In this document: piece by piece, positions 8,385 to 17,979 of the stretch
Layout: the number at the start of each line of letters is the position of its first letter
How positions within the stretch are numbered: position 1 is the first letter of the stretch
Origin: Blastococcus tunisiensis
GTDB taxonomy: Bacteria; Actinomycetota; Actinomycetes; Mycobacteriales; Geodermatophilaceae
Length of the DNA: 64,000 bases
NCBI RefSeq assembly: GCF_900112815.1
Contig: NZ_FOND01000016.1
Span: forward strand, 40,314 to 104,313
Reading direction: 5' to 3'
Notes under the pieces: model-generated
The model's database searches: none
What the model was told of the DNA's origin: nothing
Seen by the model: only the letters and a program-made list of their open reading frames with translations
Program-made: the position numbers and the translations under genes

Positions 8385-10480
8385 CCACGATCGACCGGCT
8401 CGTGGGTGCCGGCATCGACCGGATCGACGGACCGGCGAAGGTGCGCGGCACCGCGCCGTACGCCTTCGAGCAGGATCCCGGCGAGCCCATCACCCACCTG
8501 GCGCTCGTCCAGAGCACCGTCAACCGGGGCCGGATCAGCCGGCTGGACCCGTCGCGCGCGGAGGCGATGCCCGGCGTCCTGGCCGTGCTCACGCCGGCGA
8601 ACGCGCCGCGGCTGGGGGGCGGGCTGACCTCCGACCTCCCCGTGCTCCAGTCGCTCGACGTGCACTACCAGGGGCAGGTGGTGGCCGCCGTCGTCGCCGA
8701 GACATCGGAGATCGCGAAGGCCGCCGTCGGTGCCGTCGTCGTCGAGTACGCGGCCGAGCCGCCAGACGTCGCGCTGCGCACCGACCGGCCGGACCTGTAC
8801 GCGCCGGACAAGCTGATGGCCGGGTTCGAGACCGACTCGGTCATCGGGGACGTCGACGGCGCGCTGGCCGCCGCGGCCGTGACCGTGGACGCCACCTACG
8901 AGACGCCGACCCAGCACAACAACCCGATCGAGATGCACACCTCGATGGCCCGCTGGGAAGGCGACTCGCTGACCCTCTGGGACGCCAACCAGGGCCCGCA
9001 CAGCATCGTCAAGGACCTGGTGACCGGCTTCGGCGTCGACGCCGGCCAGGTGCGGGTGATCTCGCCCTACGTCGGCGGCGCCTTCGGCTCGAAGGCGTTC
9101 ACCCATCCCAACCAGATGCTCGCCGCGATGGCCGCGCGGGTGGTCGGGCGCACCGTCGTCCTGGAGCTCACCCGGCAGCAGATGTTCTCCCTGGTCGGCC
9201 ACCGCACCCCGACCATCCAGCGGCTCCGGCTCGGCGCCGACCCGGAGGGCCGGCTGACGGCGATCAGCCACGAGGTGGTCGAGCACACCTCGCGGATCAG
9301 CGAGTTCGCCGAGCAGACCGCCACCCCGACCCGGGTGCTGTACGCCGCGCCGCACCGGCGGACGACGCACCGGCTGGCCCGGCTCGACGTCCCGCCGCCG
9401 ACGATCATGCGGGCGCCGGGGGAGACGCCGGGGATGTTCGCGCTGGAGTCGGCGATGGACGAGCTCGCCGTCGCACTGGGCCTGGACCCGGTCGAGCTGC
9501 GGATCCGCAACGAGCCCGACCGCGATCCCGAGCGGGACGTGCCCTGGTCCACCCGCCACCTGGTGGAGTGCCTGCGCACCGGGGCCGAGCGGTTCGGCTG
9601 GGCCGGCCGCGACCTGCGCCCGGGGATCCGGACCGACGGCCGCTGGCTCGTCGGCACCGGCGTCGCCTCGGCCACGTACCCGACCCGGCGGCGCAAGGCG
9701 CAGTGCCGGATCTCGGTGGACGGGGCCGGCCGCTACACCGTGGAGATCGACGGCTCCGACATCGGCACCGGCGCCTGGACGGTGCTCAGCCAGATCGCCG
9801 CCGACGCGCTGCGCACCGACCTCGGCTCGGTGGAGCTGCGGATCGGCGACAGCCGGCTGCCGTTCGCCGGTGGGGCCGGCGGATCGACCGGCCTGGCGTC
9901 CTGGGGGACGGCGATCGTGTTCACCGCCCGCGACCTGCGCACCCGGCTGGAGGAGCAGTACGGCGGGCAGGTGCCGGCCGACGGCGTGACGGTGGACGGC
10001 GAGCTGCCGGGGGAGTCACCCGCGGCGAAGACGCACTCGATGCACGCCTACGGGGCGCACTTCGTCGAGGTGCGGGTGGACCGCGACACCGGGGAGGTGC
10101 GGGTGCCGCGGGCGACCAGCGTGTACGACGCCGGCACGATCGTGAACGCCAAGACCGCGCGGTCGCAGCTGCTCGGTGGCTTCTGCATGGGCGTGTCGAT
10201 GGCCCTGCACGAGGAGTCGGTCACCGACGAGCGGTACGGGCACTACGTCAACCACGACCTGGCCGAGTACCACGTGGCGACCAACGCCGACATCGGCGAC
10301 ATCGACATCTCCTGGCTGGACGTCGACGACCAGCTGGCCAACCCGATCGGGCTCAAGGGCATCGGCGAGATCGGCATCACGGGGGCGGCCGCCGCGGTGG
10401 CCAACGCCTACTGGCACGCCACCGGGCTGCGCATCCGCGACCTGCCGATCACCCCGGACAAGTACTTCCGGCCGCGGTGA
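8381..10480 (+). CDS. Molybdopterin-binding catalytic subunit, xanthine dehydrogenase family (PaoC/YagR type)
   Basis: The protein (699 aa) is the catalytic subunit that would bind the molybdenum cofactor and hydroxylate an aldehyde or heterocycle. Family motifs are intact: YVGGAFGSKAF near residue 225, the GGAGGSTGLASWG pterin loop near 500, and KGIGEIGITGAAAAVANA near the end, which carries the base-like Glu found in this family. Length fits YagR (about 730 aa). It starts at ATG 8381 inside the preceding stop (ATGA). No XdhC/PaoD-type maturation chaperone is seen in the window. The gene ends before a strong hairpin. Context with acyl-CoA genes suggests that an aldehyde formed or consumed in acid degradation is the substrate, which is inference. 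Confidence 0.9.
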   Translation: MTTIDRLVGAGIDRIDGPAKVRGTAPYAFEQDPGEPITHLALVQSTVNRGRISRLDPSRAEAMPGVLAVLTPANAPRLGGGLTSDLPVLQSLDVHYQGQVVAAVVAETSEIAKAAVGAVVVEYAAEPPDVALRTDRPDLYAPDKLMAGFETDSVIGDVDGALAAAAVTVDATYETPTQHNNPIEMHTSMARWEGDSLTLWDANQGPHSIVKDLVTGFGVDAGQVRVISPYVGGAFGSKAFTHPNQMLAAMAARVVGRTVVLELTRQQMFSLVGHRTPTIQRLRLGADPEGRLTAISHEVVEHTSRISEFAEQTATPTRVLYAAPHRRTTHRLARLDVPPPTIMRAPGETPGMFALESAMDELAVALGLDPVELRIRNEPDRDPERDVPWSTRHLVECLRTGAERFGWAGRDLRPGIRTDGRWLVGTGVASATYPTRRRKAQCRISVDGAGRYTVEIDGSDIGTGAWTVLSQIAADALRTDLGSVELRIGDSRLPFAGGAGGSTGLASWGTAIVFTARDLRTRLEEQYGGQVPADGVTVDGELPGESPAAKTHSMHAYGAHFVEVRVDRDTGEVRVPRATSVYDAGTIVNAKTARSQLLGGFCMGVSMALHEESVTDERYGHYVNHDLAEYHVATNADIGDIDISWLDVDDQLANPIGLKGIGEIGITGAAAAVANAYWHATGLRIRDLPITPDKYFRPR

Positions 10481-10505
10481 GGGGATGGGGCGGCCGGGCT
10501 GGGAA

Positions 10506-10562
10506 CGAGCCATGCGACGTCGTGGCCATCGATCTCTGATGGCCACGAGTTCGCATGGTTCG
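10506..10562. terminator. Long hairpin between convergent genes
   Basis: Imperfect inverted repeat with about 26-bp arms (10506-10531 and 10537-10562, about four mismatches; core CGTGGCCATC / GATGGCCACG). It lies between the end of the molybdenum hydroxylase operon and the convergent MarR gene. Confidence 0.65.
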
Positions 10563-10588
10563 AGACGGCCCGGGGGACAGGGGAGGCG

Positions 10589-11095
10589 TCAGGGCGCCTG
10601 AGCGTCGAGGTGGCGGAGCAGGGTCTCGCCGAGGTCGCGCATGTTCTCCACCTGCTGCGGGGTGAGCTGGTCGAACAGGTGGGTGCGGACGCTCTCCACG
10701 TGCACCGGTGCGGCGGCCTCGAGGGCGGCGAAGCCCTCGTCGGTGAGCACGGCGAGCTGGCCGCGGCCGTCGTCCGGGCAGACCTGCCGCCGGACCCAGC
10801 CGCGCTCCTGCAGCCGGGACACCGCGTGCGACAGGCGGCTGCGCGAGGACAGGCAGCGGTCGGCGAGCTGGCTCATGCGCAGCATCCGGCCCTCGGCCTC
10901 GGACAGCTGCACGAGGATCTCGTAGTAGGCGTGCGAGATGCCGGTCTCGTGGGTGAGCTCCCGGTCCAGCCGGTCCTGCAGCAGGAGGGTGCTGTACAGC
11001 CAGGCGCGCCAGGCGCGCTGCTCGTCGGCGTCGAGCCACCGCGGCTCACCCGGGAACGCGGCAGCAGACGATGGGGACGACACGTGCGCGGTCAT
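10589..11095 (-). CDS. MarR family transcriptional regulator
   Basis: The protein (168 aa) has a winged helix-turn-helix of MarR type. Helices around ISHAYYEILVQLSEAEGRMLRMSQLADRCLSS lead to the recognition part SRSRLSHAVSRLQERGWVRRQVCPDDGRGQLAVLT (wing). It is divergent from the YceI gene, with a TAGTTG-N6-CAACTA palindrome between them. This is a common actinobacterial pair in which the MarR protein controls itself and YceI. An in-frame GTG at 11101 is an alternative start. The signal could be oxidative or phenolic, but nothing in the sequence decides this. Confidence 0.88.
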   Translation of the reverse strand: MTAHVSSPSSAAAFPGEPRWLDADEQRAWRAWLYSTLLLQDRLDRELTHETGISHAYYEILVQLSEAEGRMLRMSQLADRCLSSRSRLSHAVSRLQERGWVRRQVCPDDGRGQLAVLTDEGFAALEAAAPVHVESVRTHLFDQLTPQQVENMRDLGETLLRHLDAQAP

Positions 11096-11116
11096 GTGCA
11101 CAGCGTACTAGCGGAA

Positions 11117-11134
11117 TAGTTGTGCCTTCAACTA
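11117..11134. promoter_or_regulatory. MarR operator candidate between MarR and YceI genes
   Basis: Palindrome TAGTTG-TGCCTT-CAACTA in the 88-bp divergent promoter region. The TTGAA/TTCAA-type core is usual for MarR operators next to YceI genes in actinobacteria. Confidence 0.5.
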
Positions 11135-11183
11135 CGCTACGGTCGGGCAGAAGGTCAAACGCTCAACAAACCTGGAGGAACAC

Positions 11184-11744
11184 ATGACCAGCACCCTGCG
11201 CCAGATCCCCGGCTACGTCGTCGGCACCTGGGACATCGACGCCTCGCACTCGACCGTCGGCTTCTCGGTCCGCCACATGATGGTCAGCAAGGTCCGCGGC
11301 TACTTCCGTGAGTTCTCCGGTGAGCTCGTCACCGCCGAGGACCCCTCGCAGTCCACCGTCACCGCCACCATCGACATGGACTCGATCGACACCCGTCAGG
11401 AGCAGCGTGACGCGCACATCCGCTCCGCCGACTTCTTCGACGTGGGCAACCACACCGTCATGACGTTCCGCTCCACCACCGTCCGCGCCCATGGCGAGGA
11501 CTGGGTGGTCGACGGCGAGCTGACCCTCAAGGGCATCACCAAGCCGGTCTCCCTGGAGCTGGAGCTCAACGGCTTCGGCCCGGACGCCTACGGCGGCACG
11601 CGCGCCGGCTTCAGCGCCAAGACCGTCATCTCCCGCTCGGAGTTCGGCGTCGACATCGACATGCCGATGGACGGCGGCGGCGTGGTCGTCGGCGACAAGA
11701 TCAACGTCGAGCTCGAGATCGAGGCCGTGCTCCGCGCCTCCTGA
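11184..11744 (+). CDS. yceI: YceI family lipid-binding protein
   Basis: The protein (186 aa) is a YceI-like beta-barrel of lipocalin shape that binds isoprenoid-like lipids in known members. Family landmarks are WDIDASHSTVGFSVRHMMVSKVRGYF at the N-terminus, the repeated SIDTRQEQRDAHIRSADFFDV block in the middle, and LTLKGITKPVSL near residue 115. No signal peptide is present, so it is likely cytoplasmic, as many actinobacterial homologues are. A strong GGAGGA precedes the ATG. Its exact role is unknown; stress or quinone-related lipid handling is often suggested for the family. Confidence 0.92.
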   Translation: MTSTLRQIPGYVVGTWDIDASHSTVGFSVRHMMVSKVRGYFREFSGELVTAEDPSQSTVTATIDMDSIDTRQEQRDAHIRSADFFDVGNHTVMTFRSTTVRAHGEDWVVDGELTLKGITKPVSLELELNGFGPDAYGGTRAGFSAKTVISRSEFGVDIDMPMDGGGVVVGDKINVELEIEAVLRAS

Positions 11745-11750
11745 GCCGCA

Positions 11751-11772
11751 CCCCCACGCGCACCCGTGGGGG
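11751..11772 (+). terminator. Terminator hairpin after yceI
   Basis: CCCCCACG / CGTGGGGG arms with a 6-nt loop, 7 bp after the yceI stop. Confidence 0.7.
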
Positions 11773-11786
11773 ACCTGAAGGCCGCC

Positions 11787-11815
11787 GGGCCCCGAGCGCC
11801 ATGCGCTCGGGGCCC
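11787..11815. terminator. Second hairpin after yceI
   Basis: Perfect 13-bp arms GGGCCCCGAGCGC / GCGCTCGGGGCCC around a CAT loop. It backs up the first hairpin and isolates the MauE-DsbA operon downstream. Confidence 0.7.
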
Positions 11816-11884
11816 GCGTGCGTCCGGAGGATCTCCTCCGCGCGTCCCGGGAACTCCGGCGGCCCGGCGGACGACTATGGGGTC

Positions 11885-12403
11885 ATGCGCTGGAGTGCCG
11901 GAACCGTGGGCCCCTGGCTGGCGACGGCGGCCCGGCTCCTGCTGGGCGGCGTGCTGGTCGTCGCCGGCGCCCTGAAGATCCCCGATCCGGCGGCCGCCGA
12001 ACGCGCCGTCCGGGCCTACCAGCTGCTGCCCGAGGGGCTCGTCGGCCCGGTCGCCTTCGGGCTCCCGGTGCTGGAGATCGCCGTCGGCCTGGCCCTGTTC
12101 GCCGGCGTCTTCGTCCGGACGGCGGCCCTCGGCGCGGCGGCGCTGATGGTCGTGTTCCTCGTCGGCGTCGTCTCCGCGTGGGCCCGGGGCCTGCAGATCG
12201 ACTGCGGCTGCTTCGGGGGCGGGGGAGAGGTGGCCCCGGGCGAGACCGCCTATCCCGGCGAGGTGGTCCGGGACACCGCGCTGCTGCTGGTCGCGCTCGC
12301 CCTCGCCCGCCGTCCCCGCTCGCGCCTCGCCCTCGGTGGCCCGCCCGCCGCCGACGTCCCGCCCGACCCGGCCCACCCGACGGAGCTCACCGATGCCCGC
12401 TAG
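11885..12403 (+). CDS. MauE/DoxX family redox-associated membrane protein
   Basis: The protein (172 aa) has about four membrane segments (near 10-30, 50-70, 75-95 and 120-140) and a DCGCFGG motif in the last loop, as in the MauE branch of the DoxX superfamily. In that family the paired cysteines exchange electrons with a thioredoxin-like partner. The next gene, overlapping by 11 bp, is such a partner (a membrane-anchored DsbA-like protein). The two probably act together in oxidative protein folding or thiol redox at the outer face of the membrane. The ATG at 11885 begins the hydrophobic domain. No ribosome site of note is seen. Confidence 0.85.
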   Translation: MRWSAGTVGPWLATAARLLLGGVLVVAGALKIPDPAAAERAVRAYQLLPEGLVGPVAFGLPVLEIAVGLALFAGVFVRTAALGAAALMVVFLVGVVSAWARGLQIDCGCFGGGGEVAPGETAYPGEVVRDTALLLVALALARRPRSRLALGGPPAADVPPDPAHPTELTDAR

Positions 12404-13172
12404 CCCCTCCCAGCAGTCTCGGCGCGCCTCGGCCCGGCAGCGGATCGAGAACCGCCGCGCTGCCGAGGCCGCGGCGCGGGCGGCCGCCGAGCGGCGCCGG
12501 CGCACGGTGATCGGCGGCGTCGTGGCCGGGGTCGTCCTGGTCGTGGCGCTCGTCGTCGTCATCGTCGTCCAGATGCAGCGGACGGCCACGTCGGACGCGG
12601 CCGCGGTGCCGGCCGACACCGCGGCCGACGGCACCGTGGTGGAGGTGGGGGCGGACGACGGGGCCGTCCCGGTCGACATCTGGGCGGACTTCCAGTGCCC
12701 CGCGTGCCAGCGGTTCCACCAGGTGAACGGCGAGACCCTCGAGCAGCTGGCCGACGAGGGAACGCTGCAGCTGAGGTACCACCCGATCGCCATCCTCGAC
12801 CGGTACTCCACCGACGCGTACTCGACCCGGTCGCTCAACGCGGCCGGCGTCGTCGTCGACGCGGCCGGTCCTGAGGCGTTCGCCGAGTTCACTGACCTGC
12901 TGTACGCCAACCAGCCCCCCGAGGGAGGCGCTGGGCTGTCCGACGACGAGCTGATCGAGCTCGCGGCGCAGGCCGGTGCCACCGGGGACGAGGTCGAGGC
13001 GGGCATCCGCGACCTGGTCTTCGAGGACTGGACGGCCCGGATCACCGAGGAGGCCAGCCGGCAGGGCGTGACCTCCACCCCGACGGTGCTCGTCGACGGC
13101 GAGCCGCTGGACCTGCGGCAGGCGACGCCCGCGACCATCACCGCCCTCGTGGAGGCCGCGGCGCCGGAGTGA
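12393..13172 (+). CDS. Membrane-anchored DsbA family thioredoxin-like protein
   Basis: The protein (259 aa) has a basic, alanine-rich N-terminal tail (1-45) and one membrane anchor (about 46-68, VVAGVVLVVALVVVIVV). The extracytoplasmic thioredoxin fold is interrupted by a helical domain, as in DsbA. The redox motif is CPAC in WADFQCPACQRFH near residue 107. The cis-Pro loop is TSTPTVLVDG near 228. It probably makes or reshuffles disulfides in exported proteins, with MauE upstream as its redox partner. The overlapping genes support that pairing. Confidence 0.88.
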   Translation: MPASPSQQSRRASARQRIENRRAAEAAARAAAERRRRTVIGGVVAGVVLVVALVVVIVVQMQRTATSDAAAVPADTAADGTVVEVGADDGAVPVDIWADFQCPACQRFHQVNGETLEQLADEGTLQLRYHPIAILDRYSTDAYSTRSLNAAGVVVDAAGPEAFAEFTDLLYANQPPEGGAGLSDDELIELAAQAGATGDEVEAGIRDLVFEDWTARITEEASRQGVTSTPTVLVDGEPLDLRQATPATITALVEAAAPE

Positions 13173-13216
13173 GCCGGACGCCGCCAGCCGCGCGGTCGAC
13201 AGGGAGACTGGGGGAC

Positions 13217-13564
13217 ATGTCGACAGCCGCGCTCGTCCGCACCCGGTTCCCCTCCGCCGTCCTCGTCGCCGTCGGCCTCGCCGCGGGCTTCGGCATCGCC
13301 CAGGGCACCGGGATCCGCGCGCTCGGCGGGGCGGTCTTCGCCGCGGCCGGGCTGGCAGCCGGGGTCCTCTGGCTCCGGCGGCGCGGCCCGGCCACCGCCG
13401 TCGCCCTCGCCGCCCTCTACGTCGGCGCCTTCGTGCTGGCCCACGTCCTGGCCATCGGCGTGGGGATGTCGGCCTGGCTGGCGGTGAGCCTGGTCACCCT
13501 CGCCGCCGCGGGAGTGACGTTCGGGGTGGCCGACACCGCTCGTCCGGGAGGTCCGGTCGCCTGA
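13217..13564 (+). CDS. Small four-helix membrane protein, function unknown
   Basis: The protein (115 aa) is almost all hydrophobic, with about four membrane segments (residues 10-28, 33-50, 57-75, 80-103). The ATG at 13217 was chosen because it follows AGGGAG/GGGGGAC and begins just before the first helix. It is placed between the DsbA gene and typA. It has no motif that gives a function. Confidence 0.7.
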   Translation: MSTAALVRTRFPSAVLVAVGLAAGFGIAQGTGIRALGGAVFAAAGLAAGVLWLRRRGPATAVALAALYVGAFVLAHVLAIGVGMSAWLAVSLVTLAAAGVTFGVADTARPGGPVA

Positions 13565-13662
13565 GCGACTACAGTGGGAAGGTCGCCGGGCCGGCGGCCG
13601 TTACAGCGATGTCGGTGCGAGAGCGCGCCGGATCCCCGAATTCTCCTGAGGTGCCCTCCCGC

Positions 13663-15555
<1,893 letters not shown>

Positions 15556-15595
15556 TCCACCCGTCCCCGGGAAGCCCCGCCCGGTGTCGGCGCGA

Positions 15596-15635
15596 CGCTC
15601 TGCCCCCGAGTGCACCCGCACTCGGGGGCAGAGCG
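15596..15635. terminator. Strong hairpin after typA
   Basis: Perfect 18-bp arms (15596-15613 and 15618-15635; core CTCTGCCCCCGAGTGC) with an ACCC loop, between convergent typA and the NTF2-like gene. Confidence 0.8.
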
Positions 15636-15682
15636 CTCTAGGGACAGGGTGCTGTCGGGCCCCCACGGTCTCCGGGCCGGGT

Positions 15683-16051
15683 TCAGCCCGGGCGGGTCCC
15701 CGCGGGAGGCGTCCGGGCGACGTCCGTCCAGACCTCGGTCATCTCCGAGATCCGTCCGGAACGGGCGGTGACGAAGGTCGCCACTTCGAAGTGGACCAGC
15801 TCGCCCTCCACGTGCCCGGTGACCCCGCAGCGGGCAGCGGCTCGGTCATCGGTGCCGACCAGGTCGTGGATGACCATGTGGTCGAACCCCGGGTACTCGG
15901 CGTTGAGGCGCACCCACGACTCACGGTCGAACGTCTCGCTCGTGTGCACGTATCGGCACTCGAAGTCCTCGTGGAGCAGGGGGGTCAGGTCCGTCCACCG
16001 ACGATCGTCGATGAGGCGGCACAGACGGGCCAGCAGGGCGGGGGCGTCCAT
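15683..16051 (-). CDS. SnoaL/NTF2-like nuclear transport factor 2 family protein
   Basis: The protein (122 aa) fits the small cone-shaped NTF2/SnoaL fold: an N-terminal helix pair (LLARLCRLIDDRRWTDLTPLLHEDFECRY) followed by a curved sheet ending in ISEMTEVWTDVA. A GAGGAT site precedes the ATG at 16051. Members include polyketide cyclases, ester isomerases and many proteins of unknown role. No catalytic residue pattern is clear here, so the function is unknown. Confidence 0.75.
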   Translation of the reverse strand: MDAPALLARLCRLIDDRRWTDLTPLLHEDFECRYVHTSETFDRESWVRLNAEYPGFDHMVIHDLVGTDDRAAARCGVTGHVEGELVHFEVATFVTARSGRISEMTEVWTDVARTPPAGTRPG

Positions 16052-16241
16052 CACCGGATCCTCGCAGGCGGTGACGACGAGAACGGCGTGGCCGGTCAGG
16101 CACGGCTGGTGACGACCGGCCGGAGGAGCCCGGCGCGCCGGCCCCACCCTCCCCACGGCGCCCGCCCTGCCCCGCCTACGTTCTCCTCGGGGTCATGGGT
16201 CATGACCCCGGGCGACGAGTGCACGAGAGGCGGCCGCACGC

Positions 16242-16736
16242 ATGACGACGATCACCCGAACGGCTCCGGCGGAGAACCACTTCCGGGGCGGGATCGACGT
16301 CCGGGTGAGTCTGCGGGACAACGCCGGTGACGGGGCCTCGGCGTTCGACGGCGGTTGGTTCCCGCGGAGCCGGGACCTCGCCGTCGAGCTGCCCGAGCTG
16401 ATCGCCGAGCTGGACCGGCGTGGCCTCCGGGTCGAGCGGTTCACCTACGCCCTGGACGCCTGGTCCCCGGTGGCGCGCAAGATCGAGGTGCAGGGCCGCG
16501 TGGTGCGCACCGGCGGTTTCCGCAGCATGGACGCCGGCGTCGTCTGCCTGACCTGGGCCGGCGGCACCCGGCGGGCCGACCTCCTGGTGGTGCCCCCGGA
16601 GACCGACGTCCTGACCGGTGCCCGGGCGCTGCGGCTGTGCACCCGGCGGGGGCTGCCGGGCTCCCCGCAGATGGTGCTGGCCGCGGCCCGCTCCACGCCG
16701 CTGCCCCAGGTCCCCGAGTACCGCCGGGCGGTCTGA
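16242..16736 (+). CDS. DUF5994 family protein
   Basis: The protein (164 aa) matches the actinobacterial DUF5994 pattern: FDGGWFPRSRDLAVELPELI near residue 35, then TYALDAWSPVARKI and GGFRSMDAG, and a short sheet ending LLVVPPETD. No enzyme motif or membrane segment is seen. It is a single-gene unit closed by a hairpin at 16741-16797. Confidence 0.8.
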   Translation: MTTITRTAPAENHFRGGIDVRVSLRDNAGDGASAFDGGWFPRSRDLAVELPELIAELDRRGLRVERFTYALDAWSPVARKIEVQGRVVRTGGFRSMDAGVVCLTWAGGTRRADLLVVPPETDVLTGARALRLCTRRGLPGSPQMVLAAARSTPLPQVPEYRRAV

Positions 16737-16740
16737 CGAA

Positions 16741-16797
16741 GGACCCTCCTGCCCCCCATTCCTCGCTGACGCTCGGGATGGGCCCCTGCAGGAGGGC
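16741..16797. terminator. Hairpin after the DUF5994 gene
   Basis: Imperfect inverted repeat with GGACCCTCCTGC on the left and GCAGGAGGGCC on the right, plus inner CCCAT/ATGGG pairing, 5 bp after the stop codon. Confidence 0.6.
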
Positions 16798-16875
16798 CGT
16801 TCCAGCACCTCACCTGCCTTACGCCGGGCGCGAACCGGCTGGACGGTGGGGGAGCGGCTCGGCTGGAGTGGGCCC

Positions 16876-17859
16876 ATGCGACTCCTCGTGCTCGGCGGCA
16901 CCCGGTTCCTCGGCCGGCACGTGGCGACGGCGGCGCTCGACCGCGGGCACGACGTGGCCACCTTCACCCGAGGGATCTCGGGGGAGCCGCCCGCGGGCGT
17001 CCGGGCGCTGCGCGGGAACCGGGACGACCCCGACGCCCTGCCGGCGGCGCTGCGGGGCTGGTCGCCCGAGCTCGTCGTCGACACCTCGTGCCGCACGCGG
17101 GCCGCGGCACGCCACGCCGCTGCGGCGCTCGGCGGCGTGCACGGCTACGCCTTCGTGAGCAGCCTCAACGCCTACCGCACCTGGCCACCCGGTCCGATCG
17201 GCCCGGAGGACGACGAGCCGACGTGGGAGTCCGACGACGACGAGTACGGGCCGAACAAGGCGTTCGCGGAGCGGGTGATCGGGTCGGCCGTCGGCGCGGG
17301 TTTCCTGACCGCCCGGGCCGGCCTGATCCTCGGGCCCTACGACTACGTGTACCGGCTCGGCTGGTGGCTGGACCGGATCGCCCGGGGTGGACCGGTCGTC
17401 GTCCCCGCGGAGGGCTTCGACCAGCCCATCGCCGTCGTCGACGCCCGGGACCTCGCCGGATGGCTGGTCGAGATGGCCGAGCGGGGCCGTGCGGGGGCGG
17501 TGAACGCCACCGGGCCGGCCGGCATGGCGACGCTCGGCGGCCTGCTCGAGACCTGCCGCGAGGTCACCGGCGGCGATGCCGACTGGGTGCCGGTGCCGGA
17601 GGCGGACCTCCTGGCGGCCGGGGTCGAGCCGTGGATCCACCTGCCCCTGTGGCTGCCCGCCGAGACCGCGCGCACCGCCTGGGACGTCGACACGACCAGG
17701 GCACGGGACCTGGGGCTGCCCGCCCGGCCCCTGGTCGAGACGGTCCGGGACACCTGGGTGTGGCAGCAGACCGACCGGCGGCCGTTCGACTCCCCGAACG
17801 GGCTGCCGCGACCGGGTCTCCCCGCCGCCCTGGAGGCCACCCTCCTGCCCCCGCCATGA
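16876..17859 (+). CDS. NAD-dependent epimerase/dehydratase family protein (atypical SDR)
   Basis: The protein (327 aa) has a Rossmann start MRLLVLGGTRFLGRHVA (GGTxFLG, residues 8-14) characteristic of the reductase-like atypical SDRs seen next to isoflavone reductases and nucleoside-sugar epimerases. FVSSLNAYR near residue 95 and YGPNKAFAERVI near 123 occupy the positions of the Ser and the YxxxK-like segment, but the catalytic Tyr-x3-Lys reads YGPNK, with Lys at the expected place. A GGAG site precedes the ATG. The substrate is unknown. Confidence 0.85.
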   Translation: MRLLVLGGTRFLGRHVATAALDRGHDVATFTRGISGEPPAGVRALRGNRDDPDALPAALRGWSPELVVDTSCRTRAAARHAAAALGGVHGYAFVSSLNAYRTWPPGPIGPEDDEPTWESDDDEYGPNKAFAERVIGSAVGAGFLTARAGLILGPYDYVYRLGWWLDRIARGGPVVVPAEGFDQPIAVVDARDLAGWLVEMAERGRAGAVNATGPAGMATLGGLLETCREVTGGDADWVPVPEADLLAAGVEPWIHLPLWLPAETARTAWDVDTTRARDLGLPARPLVETVRDTWVWQQTDRRPFDSPNGLPRPGLPAALEATLLPPP

Positions 17860-17937
17860 TCAGCGTCCCTGATCATGCGGCGTCCTCCCTCACCGCAGAA
17901 CGTGAGGGAGGACGCCCGATGATCAGGTGACCTGATC
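17857..17937. terminator. Triple hairpin terminator between convergent genes
   Basis: Three stacked inverted repeats: TGATCAG/CTGATCA at the stop codon, a perfect 15-bp stem (17879-17893 with 17902-17916, GGCGTCCTCCCTCAC) and GATCAGGT/ACCTGATC (17921-17937). A GGGGC pentamer repeated four times follows (17941-17962). Confidence 0.7.
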
Positions 17938-17979
17938 CCGGCGGGGCGGGGCGGGGCGGGGCCTGGGCCCGGGGTGGGG

